Part shown: positions 48,310 to 56,032 of the stretch, piece by piece
Position numbering within the stretch: position 1 is the first letter of the stretch
Layout of the letters: the number at the start of each line of letters is the position of its first letter
Assembly (NCBI GenBank): GCA_016710635.1
Contig: JADJVL010000001.1
Location: 1-64,000 of the forward strand
Source: Holophagaceae bacterium
GTDB taxonomy: Bacteria > Acidobacteriota > Holophagae > Holophagales > Holophagaceae
Reading direction: 5' to 3'
DNA: 64,000 nucleotides
Translations under genes and position numbers: made by a program
Notes under the pieces: model-generated
Seen by the model: only the letters and a program-made list of their open reading frames with translations
Database searches by the model: none
Told to the model about the DNA's origin: nothing

Positions 48310-49512
48310 CTAGTCGGTTTCCGGCGGACGCCAGAGCTGGGCCCAGTCCAGGATCTGGTGTCCCGGCATGGGGCGGGCGACGAAGTAGCCCTGGGCCAGA
48401 TCGCACCCCAGGGACCTCAGCAGGTCCCATTCCGCCCTTGTCTCCACGCCCTCCGCCACGGTCTTGAGGCCGAGCTTCCGGGCCAGCTCCAGGCTGGTCT
48501 CCACGATGGTCCGGTTCCGGGGCAGCGAAGGGGCGTCCTTCGTGAAGGACTGGTCGATCTTCAGCTCGGTGAAGGGCACGTTGCTGAGCTGCTGGAGGGA
48601 GGAATAGCCCGTGCCGAAGTCGTCGATGGACAGCCCGAAGCCCTTCATCCGCAGGCGGGCCAGGACATTCAGGACCTTGGCCACCTCCCCCATGATCTCG
48701 GTCTCCGTCACCTCAAAGGTGATGCGCTGGGGCTCGCACCCGCCTTCCTGGACGATCCGCTGGAACCGGTCCGCGATGCCCACATCGGAAAAGCAGAGCA
48801 TGGACACGTTCACCGCCGCGTCCAGGCGCAGGCCCCGTTCCTCCCAGGCCCGGAGGTAGGCGCAGGTCTGCTCGAGGATGGATTCCGTCAAGGCCAGGAC
48901 GAGGCCCTCGAGTTCCATGCGGGGGATGAAGCGGACCGGGGAGACCACGCCGTGGCCCGCGCGGAACCAGCGCACCAGGGCCTCGACGCTGAGCACCTCG
49001 CCGGTGCGAAAGGAGACCTTGGGCTGGAAGAAGGCCAGGAATTCCCGGTTGCCCAAGCCCGCCTTCAGATCCTCCACGGTGAAGTCCAGTTCTTCCTCGG
49101 TTCCGTGCGAGGCCAGCGACCGGGGCTCGAAGCGCCCGAGGCAGGCCAGCAGCGCCTCCCGGGTCAGGGGCTTCGCGATGGCCCCCAGCACCTGAAGTCC
49201 ATAGGCCCGGGCCATGGTCTCCACGGTGTTGAGGATCGACGGTTCCATGCCGCTCACCACGGCGATGGCCTGGGCCAGCCGCTGCTCAGCCAGGTGGCTG
49301 ATGAACTCGATCCCATCCATCTCGGGCATGTCCAAGTCGCACAGCACCGCGTCCACCGGGGCGCCGCGGGCCGCCAGCGCGTCCAGGGCCTCACGGCCGT
49401 TGGCGGCCTCCAGGACATGCTCCGCGCCCAGGTCCCTGAGCAGCCGGATCAGCGCCCGGCGTTGGAAGTCATGGTCTTCCACGACCAGGAAGGTGAGGTT
49501 GGCGAAATCCAC
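48310..49512 (-). CDS. Response regulator with EAL c-di-GMP phosphodiesterase domain
   Basis: About 400 residues from GTG 49512 (VDFANLTFLVVEDHDFQRRA); an upstream ATG would add a non-conserved leader. Receiver domain ~1-125 with acidic VVEDHD, phospho-Asp in VLCDLDMPEMDG and Lys in GAIAKPLTRE. The EAL domain (~145-395) retains the catalytic set: FFQPKV, VEALVRW, ITFEVTETE, DDFGTGYSSLQQL, LKIDQSF, TVAEGVET and QGYFVARPM. It should degrade c-di-GMP to pGpG when phosphorylated. It is cytosolic and divergent from the MBL gene at 49680. A partner kinase is not adjacent; the Hpt protein at 42409 is a speculative donor. Confidence 0.92.
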   Translation of the reverse strand: MDFANLTFLVVEDHDFQRRALIRLLRDLGAEHVLEAANGREALDALAARGAPVDAVLCDLDMPEMDGIEFISHLAEQRLAQAIAVVSGMEPSILNTVETMARAYGLQVLGAIAKPLTREALLACLGRFEPRSLASHGTEEELDFTVEDLKAGLGNREFLAFFQPKVSFRTGEVLSVEALVRWFRAGHGVVSPVRFIPRMELEGLVLALTESILEQTCAYLRAWEERGLRLDAAVNVSMLCFSDVGIADRFQRIVQEGGCEPQRITFEVTETEIMGEVAKVLNVLARLRMKGFGLSIDDFGTGYSSLQQLSNVPFTELKIDQSFTKDAPSLPRNRTIVETSLELARKLGLKTVAEGVETRAEWDLLRSLGCDLAQGYFVARPMPGHQILDWAQLWRPPETD

Positions 49513-49679
49513 GGAAGGGGTTCCTGACTCCTGGGGTCCAAAGGGAAACGCCCGGCAAGGATGGATCCAAGTGCGGCGGCATGGCATCAAAACTTTCCAG
49601 GGAAGAAAGCGGCCACCAACGCCGGCGGCCGCAAAGGGGCCGAAGGGTCCATCATGGCCCTGCGCCAGGAGGACCGGAC

Positions 49680-50333
49680 ATGCGCTTCGTCTTCGAACAG
49701 GTGAGGGTCGGCGGCGACCGCAATTTCGGCTACCTCCTTGGGGACCGGGAGGCAGGCATCGGCCTGCTGGTGGACCCGTCCTTCGATCCGGAAGGCATGG
49801 TGGCCCGGGCCACGGCCCAGGGCCTGCGGATCACCCACATCCTGAACACCCACGGCCACCCGGACCACAGCAACGGCAACGCCACCGCCAAGGCCCTCAC
49901 CGGCGCCCGGGTGGCGGCAGGCCCCGGCCACCCGGGCGACGCCGACCTGGAGCTCAAGGACGGGGACACCGTGGCCTTCGGTGCCTTCAGCCTGCGGGTG
50001 ACCCACGTGCCCGGGCACTTTCCCGATCATCTCGCCTTCCTCGTCGAAGGGCTGGATGCGGGCCTCACCGGCGACCTGCTGTTCGTGGGGAAGGTGGGCG
50101 GCACCGGCAGCGACGCGGATGCAAGGGTGGAGTGGCAGAGCCTGCAACGCCTGCTGCGGCTGTGGCCGCCTGAAACGACCCTCTGGCCCGGCCACGACTA
50201 CGGTGCCCGGCCCAGTTCCACCCTCGCCTGGGAGCGGGAGACCAACCCCTTCCTGCTCTGCCCGGACGTGGAGGCCTTCATCCACCTGAAGCAGCAGTGG
50301 CCGGAGTTCAAGGCCCGCCACGGCTTGAGGTAG
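49680..50333 (+). CDS. MBL-fold hydrolase, glyoxalase II / persulfide dioxygenase-like
   Basis: A 217-residue metallo-beta-lactamase-fold enzyme. ATG 49680 follows AGGAGG; an earlier in-frame start at 49581 has no conserved sequence. Metal motif THGHPDH is at residues 57-63. Further ligands are the His in VTHVPGHFPDHLAF (~115), the Asp in GLTGDLLFVGKVGG (~137) and the His in WPGHDYG (~180). GDLLFVGKVG and PGHDYG are typical of the glyoxalase II/ETHE1 group; which substrate is used cannot be settled here. Its 3' end overlaps the convergent PPTase gene by 26 bp. Confidence 0.85.
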   Translation: MRFVFEQVRVGGDRNFGYLLGDREAGIGLLVDPSFDPEGMVARATAQGLRITHILNTHGHPDHSNGNATAKALTGARVAAGPGHPGDADLELKDGDTVAFGAFSLRVTHVPGHFPDHLAFLVEGLDAGLTGDLLFVGKVGGTGSDADARVEWQSLQRLLRLWPPETTLWPGHDYGARPSSTLAWERETNPFLLCPDVEAFIHLKQQWPEFKARHGLR

Positions 50334-51072
50334 CTCCGCCGCACCCGGCCGCCGCGGCGAAGCACAAGGCCGCCTGGGCCCCCGCCGGCATAGGGAGGAC
50401 CCGCAGGGCCCAGGACCGGCCCGCAGGCGGTGGCGGGGCGCCTGCCGCCTCCAGGCTGGGCCCGTCCAGGGTGAGGCTCCGAGGATCGTGGCCCAGGCCC
50501 GTGCCCGCGGCCTTCAGCAGGCTTTCCTTCAGGGTCCACAGGCGAAGGCAGGCCGCCGCCCGGTCCTCGTCCCCCAGACCCTCCAGGCGGCTCCGCTCCG
50601 CGGGCGACAGACTGGCCGCCGCCGCGTCCAGGGCCTTGGAACTGGCAGCCTCCACATCCACCCCCACGGGACCGTCGTGGAAGGCGCACAGGAGCCAGGG
50701 GCCCGAATGGCTCAGATTGAAGTGGCGGTGGGGATGCCCGACGAGGAAGGGCTTCCCCCAGTGACCCGGCGCCGTGGCCAGCGCCTCCGGCGCGAGCTGC
50801 CAGAGCTCCGCGGCCCCATGCCGGAACAGGGCTTCGGCGGCGAGACAGCGCAGCGCGTCCAGGGGCTGGCGGAACCGCGCTGCCGCCGTGCGCCGCCCGG
50901 GGCTGGCCGCCGCCTCCAGCCCGGGCCGCCAGGCTTCGGGATCCACCGGCAGGGCCAGGACGAAGACAGTGGGCTCACCGGACTGCCCGCAGAGGCGCCG
51001 CAGGGTCGCGGGTCCATCCTCCTGGAGCCCTCCCGCAGGCACCGTGATTCCTGGCAGCCCCAGCAGGGACAT
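50308..51072 (-). CDS. 4'-phosphopantetheinyl transferase (Sfp type)
   Basis: A 254-residue Sfp-type PPTase that transfers phosphopantetheine from CoA to carrier-domain serines. The diagnostic motifs are present: the P3-like region HRHFNLSHSGPWLLCAF (~120), GPVGVDVEAAS (Mg-binding GxDxE, ~138) and LRLWTLKESLLKAAGTGL (WxxKES, ~185). ATG 51072 shares one base with the TGA of the A-PCP gene, indicating translational coupling. As the last gene of the NRPS operon it is the expected activator of both carrier domains encoded there (LGGHSL and LGGDSL). Confidence 0.92.
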   Translation of the reverse strand: MSLLGLPGITVPAGGLQEDGPATLRRLCGQSGEPTVFVLALPVDPEAWRPGLEAAASPGRRTAAARFRQPLDALRCLAAEALFRHGAAELWQLAPEALATAPGHWGKPFLVGHPHRHFNLSHSGPWLLCAFHDGPVGVDVEAASSKALDAAAASLSPAERSRLEGLGDEDRAAACLRLWTLKESLLKAAGTGLGHDPRSLTLDGPSLEAAGAPPPPAGRSWALRVLPMPAGAQAALCFAAAAGCGGATSSRGGP

Positions 51073-52997
51073 CAGGCCGTCCCGGGTCCCAGGAGCCGGG
51101 GCACCCGGGGCCTGGCCACGAGGGGCATAGCGGGCTCCGCCGCGAGGCCGGCGCGGATGGTCCGAAGGAGGCCCGGCAAGGTGGGCTCGCCAAAGAAGGC
51201 GGCGATGAGGGGCGTGTCGAGCTTCAGCGCGGTGGTGATGTGGCCGAGCATGGCGATCACCTGCAGGGAGTCCCCGCCCAGCTCGAAGAAATCCCCATCC
51301 TCCAGTCCGGTGCCCAGGGTCTGCGTCCACGCCGCCCGGACCACCGCCTCCACCGTTTCGGCGGACGGTCCCGTGGAGGCGGGTACCAACGCGCCTTGGT
51401 TTGCATCTGGAAAGCCTTGCTCCGCCGCCAGGGCGGCCCTCAGGGCGGGCCGGTCGGCCTTGCCGCTCGCCGTTCTCGGCAGCCGGGGCAGCCAACGGAT
51501 GGCGTGGGGGACCAGGTGGTCGGCGCAGCGCTCCCGCAGATGCCGGCGCACGGCCTGCTCGTCCGCGAAGGCGTCCGCCATGGGTTCGAGGAAGGCGTGC
51601 AGCCGCGTCTCTCCGCCGGCCTCCTCCACGGCCAGCACCGCCGCATCCCGCACCGCGGGATGGCTGCGCAAGGCCTCTTCGACCTCCCCCAGGGCCAGGC
51701 GCACGCCGTGCACCTTCACCTGATCGTCGGCGCGCCCTTCGAAGATCAAGGTGCCATCGGCGGCCACGCGCACGCGGTCGCCGGTGGCGTAGAGCTCGGG
51801 CCAGGGCGAGAAGGGGTTCGGACGCTTGGGCAGGGCGGCCCCGCCGCGGTACCCCCGCGCGACGCAGGGACCCGCCACCCAGAGGTCGCCCACGCCGCCC
51901 GCGATAAGCGGATGCAGCGCTTCGTCGAGGGCGTACAGCTCCGCCGGGTGCAGCGCGGCGCCCAGGGGCACCAGGGCGTGGGCCTCGGCCTCGGGCACCT
52001 CCCCGACTTCGCACCAGGCGACGAGCCCGGTGGTCTCGGTCTGGCCATAGGCATTGGCGATCCTGCCGGTGAAGCCGGCGGCCTCCCGCCAGCGCCGCAC
52101 CAGGGGCCAGGACAGGGCCTCACCTGAAGACACCAGGATCCGGACCTGCGGTCCGGTGAGCGCGCGGCGGGCCTCCGGCCCGAGCCGCTCCAGCTCGGCG
52201 CAGACCTGCCGCAGGTAGGAAGGCACCCAGTCGAGCACGGTGAGTTCCTCCTCCTTCACCCAGCGGAGCAGGCCCAGGGGGTCGCGGATCTGCTCGACGG
52301 TGGCGAGGGCCACGGTGGCGCCCACGGACAGGGGCACGAAGAGCTGGCGCAGGGAGGCGGAGAACGCAAAGCTCGCCCCGTGGAGGTAGCGGGCCTCCGC
52401 GTCGATGCCGAGCCGGGCATTGAAGGCGCGGGGATAGGCGGCAAGACCGCCGTGGGTGACCTCCACGCATTTGGGGCGGCCGGTGGAGCCCGACGTGAAG
52501 AGGCAGTAGGCGAGGTCCTCCGGCGCCACCGGGACGCCTGGCTCCGCCGTCGCTTCCCGGGCCAGGGCCCGCCGTTCCCGGTCCAGCCGCAGGATGGGGA
52601 GGTCCGGACCGGTGCCCTCGGCAAAAAGGTTGCCGTGGGTCAGCAGAGCGCCGCCGCGGGCCTCCTGGAGCAGTTCCGCGATCCGGTTCCGGGGCTGGCG
52701 GGCGTCAAAAGGCAGGTAGGGATGGCCCGCTCTCAGCACTCCCAGGATGGCCACCACGAAGTCCGCGGAGCGTTCCAGGCAGATGCCGATGGGCGCGGCC
52801 TGATCGAGGCCCCGGTCGAGCAGCGCCCGGGCGAGCTGGTTCGCCCGGGCGTTCAGTTCGCCATAGGTGAGGTAGCCGTCCTGGGTGAGCAGGGCCAGGT
52901 TCTCCGCGGGTTGGGCACCCACCACCGCAGGAATGGGCAGGAAGGGAGCCGTACCATCCCGATTGGCGGCGTCTCGGCCTTCCGACGATGGGGTCAT
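51072..52997 (-). CDS. Free-standing NRPS adenylation-PCP protein
   Basis: A 641-residue A-PCP didomain with no condensation domain. A-domain cores: A3 LFTSGSTGRPKCVEVTHG (~172; the usual PKG is PKC), A5 IANAYGQTETTGL, A7 ELYATGDRV, A8 FEGRADDQVKVHGVRLALGE and A10 TASGKADRPAL (Lys ~515). The carrier motif FFELGGDSLQVIAML holds Ser ~577. In core A4, FAFSASLRQLF aligns with the standard FDxSxxxxF so that the Asp contacting the alpha-amino group (Asp235 in GrsA) is replaced by Ser; a beta-amino, hydroxy or other acid substrate is therefore plausible. ATG 52997 overlaps the preceding stop (ATGA). Likely loading unit of the operon. Confidence 0.9.
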   Translation of the reverse strand: MTPSSEGRDAANRDGTAPFLPIPAVVGAQPAENLALLTQDGYLTYGELNARANQLARALLDRGLDQAAPIGICLERSADFVVAILGVLRAGHPYLPFDARQPRNRIAELLQEARGGALLTHGNLFAEGTGPDLPILRLDRERRALAREATAEPGVPVAPEDLAYCLFTSGSTGRPKCVEVTHGGLAAYPRAFNARLGIDAEARYLHGASFAFSASLRQLFVPLSVGATVALATVEQIRDPLGLLRWVKEEELTVLDWVPSYLRQVCAELERLGPEARRALTGPQVRILVSSGEALSWPLVRRWREAAGFTGRIANAYGQTETTGLVAWCEVGEVPEAEAHALVPLGAALHPAELYALDEALHPLIAGGVGDLWVAGPCVARGYRGGAALPKRPNPFSPWPELYATGDRVRVAADGTLIFEGRADDQVKVHGVRLALGEVEEALRSHPAVRDAAVLAVEEAGGETRLHAFLEPMADAFADEQAVRRHLRERCADHLVPHAIRWLPRLPRTASGKADRPALRAALAAEQGFPDANQGALVPASTGPSAETVEAVVRAAWTQTLGTGLEDGDFFELGGDSLQVIAMLGHITTALKLDTPLIAAFFGEPTLPGLLRTIRAGLAAEPAMPLVARPRVPRLLGPGTA

Positions 52998-54851
52998 CCC
53001 TTCTCCTCCCTTGGATGGTGGGGCGGCAGGCCGGTGAGTCGGGTCCGCAGGGCGTGGCGCGTCCCCCAGGCCACCCTCCAGATTGCCTCAAGACCGTCGC
53101 CGGGCACACCGTCCGGTATGCCGCTGAGGGCTTTCGGGGCCTCGGTCCGAAGTGGAGGCGGTAGGGGTCCACGCGGCCGAAGTAGTAGTCCTCGAGGCGG
53201 GGCGTCCAGGCGTGGAGGTACGCGCGGACGCGGGGGTCGCGGACATTCCGGGGCGTCATCAGCCGCGCGCCGCTGTCGGCGCCGAGGAAGTCCACCGGCA
53301 CCCAGCCCTCATCCTCCAGAAAGACATCCACCCACACGTGAAAGAGGGGATGGCCCCGGTCGCAGCGCTCCGTGGTGGCCCAGCGCCGGCCCTCGTGGAG
53401 GCCGTGGCTCTGGAGGTCCCCCGCCAGGACGCCGGAGCGCTCCCGGACCGCAACGCCGGCGCGGCTGCAGAGCAGGGTGAACAGGCGGACCCGGTGGGCG
53501 CAGTTCCCCGCCCGGGCGTCCAGGGCGAAGAGGCCCGCCCGCTCGCTCCACCGGAACGCGATGTGGTCCAGGATCCAGTCGTAGATCCGGCGGGCGCGGT
53601 GCCGGGGCGTCAGGTCCGCTCCCCCGGGATCGAAGAGGGAGGCGAGGATGCCGTCCACCTGCGCCGCGTAGGCCGGAGCGAGGGGGATGACGGGCATCGA
53701 CGGCGCCTCGGCTGCGGGAACGCCGACGCCTTCGCGGACCGTGCAGCGGAACGAATAGCCGATCCGGAAGGCAGTTCGCGCGTCGCCGGGGACGGGAAGG
53801 GTCGCGGTGGCGCCCTCGGCGTCCAGGCGTTCATCCAGGTCCGCCGGTTCGAAATCGAAGAGTTCCAGATCCTGCTGCTCGGGGCCTGGCAGCGGCAGGG
53901 GCAGGGTCAGGCTCGAGGGCCGGAGGCCCGCCAGGGCCGCGCGCTCGACCGTCACCTCGTAGCGGCCCTCGAGGCTGATGCCCAGCGGCTCTGGCCCAGG
54001 CTCGGCGTTGGCCCCCGCCACCAGCCGCGGGGGTGGAAAGCGCAGGCAGAGGTTCCGCGCCGCCATGGCCTCGAGGCAGACCGTGTTCGCCATCAGCCAG
54101 TTGGCGGCGTGGCTGCGGTCCATGCGCCGTCCGGTCCCTGTACCCGTGCTCCAAAGCTCGGCCGCCGACGCGCCCTCGAGGAGACGGGTGATCTCCTCCG
54201 CGGGCAGGAGGGGCGGCGCGGAGCGTTCGGCAAAGTGCCCGGCGAGTTCCGGAAGGGAGAAACGGTCCTGGGAAGGCAACGGGCGGCCGTAGCGTTCCGC
54301 GAAGCGGGCCGGCAGTTCGTCCCGCGGACCGGGACCGCAGGCCCACCGCAGGACCGCTTCGCCGGGGTGCCGGACGAAAAGGGCCAGGACGGTCCCGTAG
54401 TCCAGAGGGCCTGCGGGAGCGGATCCCTCCCAGCCGGTGTCCTGGAGGATGCGGGCACCGGCTTCCATCGCGCGCAGGCCCAGTTCAAAATCCTCCACCC
54501 CGCCCGGCATTTCGCGGAAGCCGTCCAGCGCCTCCAGGAAGGCCCGGCGGACGGCGAAGGGCGTCCGGAGGATCAGGGCCTCGTCTTCCTTCGAGGCGGG
54601 CCCGGACAGACGAGGTCGGCGTCCAGGGGCGCGGCGAAGCGCTCAAGGGGCGGCAGGGCGCCAGCCCCGGCGAAGAGCACCCACGCCCCCCGCGCACCGC
54701 GCCACAGCTGATTCTTCACTTCGGCGGGGGACGCGGAGTCCGGCGCCTCCGCGCCGGGCAGGCATCGCTCCCAGCTTCCTGGGAAGGCTTCCAGAGCCGG
54801 ATCCGCCGCCGGGGAAGCGGCGCCCGCCAGCTGGACCACGCTCAACCTCAT
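52994..54851 (-). CDS. GT2-like / transglutaminase-like fusion protein, two apparent frameshifts
   Basis: A reconstructed protein of ~619 residues starting at ATG 54851 (overlaps the GT1 stop, ATGA). Residues ~1-130 resemble the C-terminal half of a GT2 glycosyltransferase (FAVRRAFLEALDGFREMPGG VEDFELGLRAMEAGARILQD) without an obvious DxD. Residues ~410-540 are a transglutaminase-like domain: Cys in ARAGNCAHRVRLFTLLCSRA (~451), His in GHPLFHVWVDVFLED (~503) and Asp in GWVPVDFLGADS (~520). Frame changes are needed at ~54,600 (DLVCPG to PASKEDEAL) and ~53,143 (LHFGP to EAPKALSGIPDG), each one base missing; the corrected end runs to a TGA overlapping the A-PCP start. Candidate roles are AdmF-like amide bond formation on carrier proteins, or peptidase/maturation. 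Confidence 0.72.
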
Positions 54852-56023
54852 CGAACCGGCCTGGGCAGGGCCTCGAGCAGGTCGGCTGCCACCGCCACGC
54901 CGCGCTCCGCCTGGATCGCCCGGGCGGTCTCGGCGCAGGCCTCGCGGATCCGGGGCGAGGACCGCGCCTCGAGGATCGCCGCGGCCAGGCCTTCGGCGGT
55001 GAGTTCCCGCACCGGGATGCTCGCGCTGGCGAGATGGCGTTCCCGGGCCAGGGCGCCCCAGAGGAACTGGTCCAGCCAGTGGGGCACGAAGACCGTGGGC
55101 ACGCCGGCCCGCAGGGCGGCGGCGGTGGTGCCGGCGCCGCCGCCATGGACGACGCAGCTGGCCCGGGGAAAGAGCCAGGCGTGAGGGGCAAAGGCGGTGA
55201 ACAGCACCCCCGGCGGCGGTTCCTGGTGCCGCAACCCGCTCCAGCCCGCCTGGATCACCGCCCGCACCCCGGCCCGCGCCACGGCGTCGAGGAGGATTCG
55301 CGTGATGGCCTCCGGGTCCCGGTGGGCGAGGCTGCCGAAGCCGAGGACCACCGGGGCTTCGCCGGCGTCGAGGAAGGCCTGCAGGGCAGGATCCGGCGCG
55401 CACGGCTCATCCAGGAACCAGAACCCGGTGAGGTGGTGCCGGGGCGGCCAGGCCGCTGGCCGGGGAAAGATATGGGGGCTCACCGGCGTGAGGGCGAGGA
55501 GGGGCGAGATGCCGTCCACGCCCAGGGGCTCGGCGATGGGCGGAAGCCCGAAGGTCCTGCGAAGGGCATTGAAGCTGGGGGCCGCGGCGGCGGAAAGCCG
55601 AGGGCGACGGCTGTTGCCGAACGGTGAGAAGTGCACGGAAACGAAGGGCAGCCCCAGCAGTTCCGCGGTGATCTGGCCGGCGGTCTGGTAGGGGATGGAC
55701 ACCAGCGCGTCCGCATCCCGGGCTTCCTCCAGGAGCTCCCGTACGGAGGCTTCCGCATGTCGCATGGGCACCGTGAGGGTGGACTCGATCTGGGCCACCA
55801 TGCCGTCCTGCTCATAGGCCGAGGCGAACACCTGGAGGGAGGCCACATCGTCCACCGCGGCGCCGAGGCCGCGGAAGGCCAGCCCGCACTGGGCCGCCCG
55901 GTCCGCGAAGTTGGGCGGCGCGGCCAGCACGACCTGGTGGCCTCGACGGCGCAGCTCCACCCCCAGCGCCAGGAAGGGCTGCACGTCGCCGGTGGTGCCG
56001 AAGGTGGCGATGACGAGCTTCAT
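54848..56023 (-). CDS. GT1-family (UGT-like) glycosyltransferase
   Basis: A 391-residue GT-B enzyme. The N-terminal acceptor domain starts MKLVIATFGTTGDVQPFLAL GVELRRRGHQVVLAAP, with the TTGDVQP motif and catalytic-His region of antibiotic and sterol glucosyltransferases. The C-terminal donor domain carries APHAWLFPRASCVVHGGGAG TTAAALRAGVPTVFVPHWLDQFLW (~285-325), the HGGxGT sugar-nucleotide signature. Such enzymes decorate natural products or lipids from NDP-sugars. Lying 9 bp after the NRPS and overlapping the next gene by ATGA, it is best read as a tailoring enzyme of the peptide. Acceptor and sugar are unknown. Confidence 0.92.
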   Translation of the reverse strand: MKLVIATFGTTGDVQPFLALGVELRRRGHQVVLAAPPNFADRAAQCGLAFRGLGAAVDDVASLQVFASAYEQDGMVAQIESTLTVPMRHAEASVRELLEEARDADALVSIPYQTAGQITAELLGLPFVSVHFSPFGNSRRPRLSAAAAPSFNALRRTFGLPPIAEPLGVDGISPLLALTPVSPHIFPRPAAWPPRHHLTGFWFLDEPCAPDPALQAFLDAGEAPVVLGFGSLAHRDPEAITRILLDAVARAGVRAVIQAGWSGLRHQEPPPGVLFTAFAPHAWLFPRASCVVHGGGAGTTAAALRAGVPTVFVPHWLDQFLWGALARERHLASASIPVRELTAEGLAAAILEARSSPRIREACAETARAIQAERGVAVAADLLEALPRPVR

Positions 56024-56032
56024 CGACGGCCC

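Noticed and set aside
50308..52014. A single 568-codon frame containing the phosphopantetheinyl transferase
   Set aside because: The upstream half is an out-of-frame reading of the A-PCP gene; the true PPTase begins at the ATG at 51072 overlapping the A-PCP stop.
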